Below are positions 5,263 through 6,574 of a stretch of 6,574 nt of DNA, piece by piece. The notes under the pieces were generated by a model. It was not told where the DNA came from. It saw only the letters and a list, made by a program, of their open reading frames with translations, and did no database searches. Source of the stretch: an uncultured Verrucomicrobiota bacterium (GTDB taxonomy: Bacteria > Verrucomicrobiota > Verrucomicrobiia > Limisphaerales > UBA1096). The first letter of the stretch is position 1; the number at the start of each line of letters is the position of its first letter. The position numbers and the translations under genes are program-made. The stretch spans positions 1-6,574 of the forward strand of contig CAJWPV010000084.1 of the NCBI GenBank assembly GCA_913045395.1, written 5' to 3'.

Positions 5263-6574
5263 ATGAACACAATCCAAAAGATGTTGGCACGAACCGTGAC
5301 ACAGACGCATTTCTCTCGGACAAAGCAGTGGATCCTGCCGGCGCTTGCGCTGGGCCTGATCACGGCACAATTAACGGCTCAAACGTTCACCGGGGAAGGC
5401 AACTGGAAGAACGCCGAGAACTGGAACACCGGTATCCCGGCCGACGGTGCCACCGCCATCATCAACGGCATCTGCGAAATCAGTGAGAACATTGGGCCGG
5501 CCAACACTTTTAACCCGACTCGGCTGGTCGTGGGCGAGGGCACCGGGGGCGTGTTGAACGTTACCGGAGGCACATTGAGCGGAGCGCACGGCGGGGGGCT
5601 CAACGGCGGTATTTACGTTGGAAGCGGCGCTGGAGGCGTGGGTGAAATGTTCATTGCCGACGGGGCGGCGATGCGTTCGCAGGGGGGCAACATGCGAGTC
5701 AAGATAGGCGATGATGAAGGCGGCATCGGCAGGCTGACCATTGCCGGTGAACTCTTGAATTATAAGTTTCTTGAGATCACCAATGGGACCCTCGAGATGC
5801 TGCCGACCGGAATCAACAACAAGTTCAACCAACTCAACACGATATCGACCATTGGACCCAACGGAACCCTGGCCTATGTCATTGATGGAGACCAGGTCGG
5901 CGCATTGGAGCGTGCCAACGCCAATGGTTTGAATATGGAAATCGATTTTGAGGCGAACCTGCATATTACCTTGTTGGGTGAATTTGAAATTGGTGATTCC
6001 TGGACGCTGATGAAGTACCATACCCTCGACGGTGAGTTTGCCCAGGGCCTATCATTCACGAACCAGCAGGGTTTCACGTTTGACATCGATTATGGTTTTG
6101 GCGTGGACGAAGAGTTGAAGATCACGCTGACCTCGACCGCCGCCGCGCCTGAGATCAATTCACTCAGAACCCAGCCGCCGGCAATTTTGGTCGGAGAATC
6201 AAGCACGCTCGAGTGGTCGGTGGGCGCCTTCGACAGCCTGGGCATTGACCAGGGAATCGGCGATGTTGCCGGCAGCACGACTGGCGGACGCGGCAGTGTG
6301 GAGGTATCGCCCGCTCAGACCACCACCTATACACTGACTCTCAGGAAAAGCGGGATCGAGATCATCGATACAGTGACCGTTGTTGTCGAGGAATCGCCCT
6401 ACATCGGTCTCCTCGAAGCCGGCGAAACACTACTGGTGCCGGGCAATAGCACGACTCTCAGGTGGAAGGTGGATGGGGCTACGGACATATCCATCGCCCC
6501 GGACATTGGCAGCGTCGAGTCTGTTGGGGGGATCAGCCTGACACCCGGTGAGACAACGACCTACGAGTTGACCG
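5263..6574 (+). CDS. Secreted glycine-rich beta-solenoid-like protein with C-terminal Ig-like repeats (3' end beyond window)
   Basis: 437 codons are visible from ATG at 5263, open to the right edge. AGGAAA at 5243-5248 is a weak, distant ribosome site. ATG at 5281 is an alternative start that keeps the signal peptide. Residues 1-40 are a signal peptide with a long basic n-region (HFSRTKQ) and core WILPALALGLITA, with cleavage near LTAQ. Residues 43-75 (GNWKNAENWNTGIPADG, then ATAIING) are the opening motif common in Verrucomicrobiota autotransporter-like and PEP-CTERM proteins. Residues 88-165 are short glycine-rich repeats (LVVGEGTGGVLNVTGG, IYVGSGAGGVGEMFIADG, VKIGDDEGGIGRLTIAG), which suggests a beta-solenoid. 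Residues 230-292 form an all-beta closing segment (WTLMKYHTLDGEF). From 297 on, at least two Ig-like repeats follow. No enzyme motif is visible. It sits 115 bases after the second prepilin gene, same direction. Function unknown; probably a surface or secreted structural protein. Confidence 0.92.
   Translation, partial: MNTIQKMLARTVTQTHFSRTKQWILPALALGLITAQLTAQTFTGEGNWKNAENWNTGIPADGATAIINGICEISENIGPANTFNPTRLVVGEGTGGVLNVTGGTLSGAHGGGLNGGIYVGSGAGGVGEMFIADGAAMRSQGGNMRVKIGDDEGGIGRLTIAGELLNYKFLEITNGTLEMLPTGINNKFNQLNTISTIGPNGTLAYVIDGDQVGALERANANGLNMEIDFEANLHITLLGEFEIGDSWTLMKYHTLDGEFAQGLSFTNQQGFTFDIDYGFGVDEELKITLTSTAAAPEINSLRTQPPAILVGESSTLEWSVGAFDSLGIDQGIGDVAGSTTGGRGSVEVSPAQTTTYTLTLRKSGIEIIDTVTVVVEESPYIGLLEAGETLLVPGNSTTLRWKVDGATDISIAPDIGSVESVGGISLTPGETTTYELT
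6151..6390 (+). repeat. Ig-like repeat 1 in the right-hand secreted protein (residues 297-376)
   Basis: Pattern EINSLRTQPPAILVGESSTL, then EWSVGAFDSLGIDQGIGDV, GSVEVSPAQTTTYTLTL and TVTVVVEE. This is the short bacterial Ig-like module with 'GeSsTLsW.V.Ga.s..Id.GiG.V' and 'v.P..TTtYTLt' blocks often found in tandem in secreted proteins. Confidence 0.75.
6397..6574 (+). repeat. Ig-like repeat 2 (residues 379-437, cut by window edge)
   Basis: Matches repeat 1 block by block: VPGNSTTLRWKVDGATDISI against VGESSTLEWSVGAFDSLGID, DIGSVESVGG against GIGDVAGSTTGG, and LTPGETTTYELT against VSPAQTTTYTLT. Protein similarity is clear but the DNA has diverged, so this is an old duplication. More copies may follow beyond the edge. 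Confidence 0.75.

Noticed and set aside
5371..6021. 216-codon minus-strand open frame
   Set aside because: Antisense to the secreted solenoid-like gene, whose plus-strand frame has a signal peptide and family motifs; the antisense product has none.

Overview
The window looks like a chromosomal piece of a Verrucomicrobiota-type (PVC superphylum) bacterium. This is inferred from protein families. There are two adjacent prepilin-type proteins with the N-terminal [17 protein letters not shown] signature, a CPsD-like motif and a C-terminal 'DG' motif. They are flanked by large secreted, multidomain, non-enzymatic proteins built from LamG-like, PA14, Ig-like and SbsA-type Ig modules. There is no RNA gene, CRISPR array, transposase or phage gene. 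All four genes look like surface or secreted proteins.

Layout. (1) Positions 1-3414, minus strand: one continuous reading frame of 1138 codons, open to the left edge. It has a Sec signal peptide, then LamG-like copy 1, an Ig-like domain, an SbsA-type Ig domain, a PA14-like domain, a second Ig-like domain, a second SbsA-type Ig domain that seems to be split by LamG-like copy 2, and LamG-like copy 3, which is cut by the edge. (2) Positions 3415-3673: divergent intergenic region with a perfect 12-bp palindrome that carries an extended -10-like sequence on both strands, plus two mutually exclusive stem-loops. (3) About 3674-4372, plus strand: a prepilin-like protein whose reading frame contains no ATG, GTG or TTG before the signature. 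(4) Positions 4431-5147, plus strand: a second, intact prepilin-like protein. (5) From 5263 to the right edge, plus strand: a secreted, glycine-rich, probably beta-solenoid protein followed by at least two Ig-like repeats, incomplete at the right edge.

How they may work together: nothing here shows a pathway. The two prepilin-like proteins belong to an abundant Verrucomicrobiota/Planctomycetota family of secreted pseudopilin-like proteins. The flanking proteins are probably adhesive or carbohydrate-contacting surface proteins. The most notable observations are the nested-domain arrangement in the left gene, the missing start codon of the first prepilin gene and the palindromic divergent promoter candidate. 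I did not find a clearly new multi-gene system.
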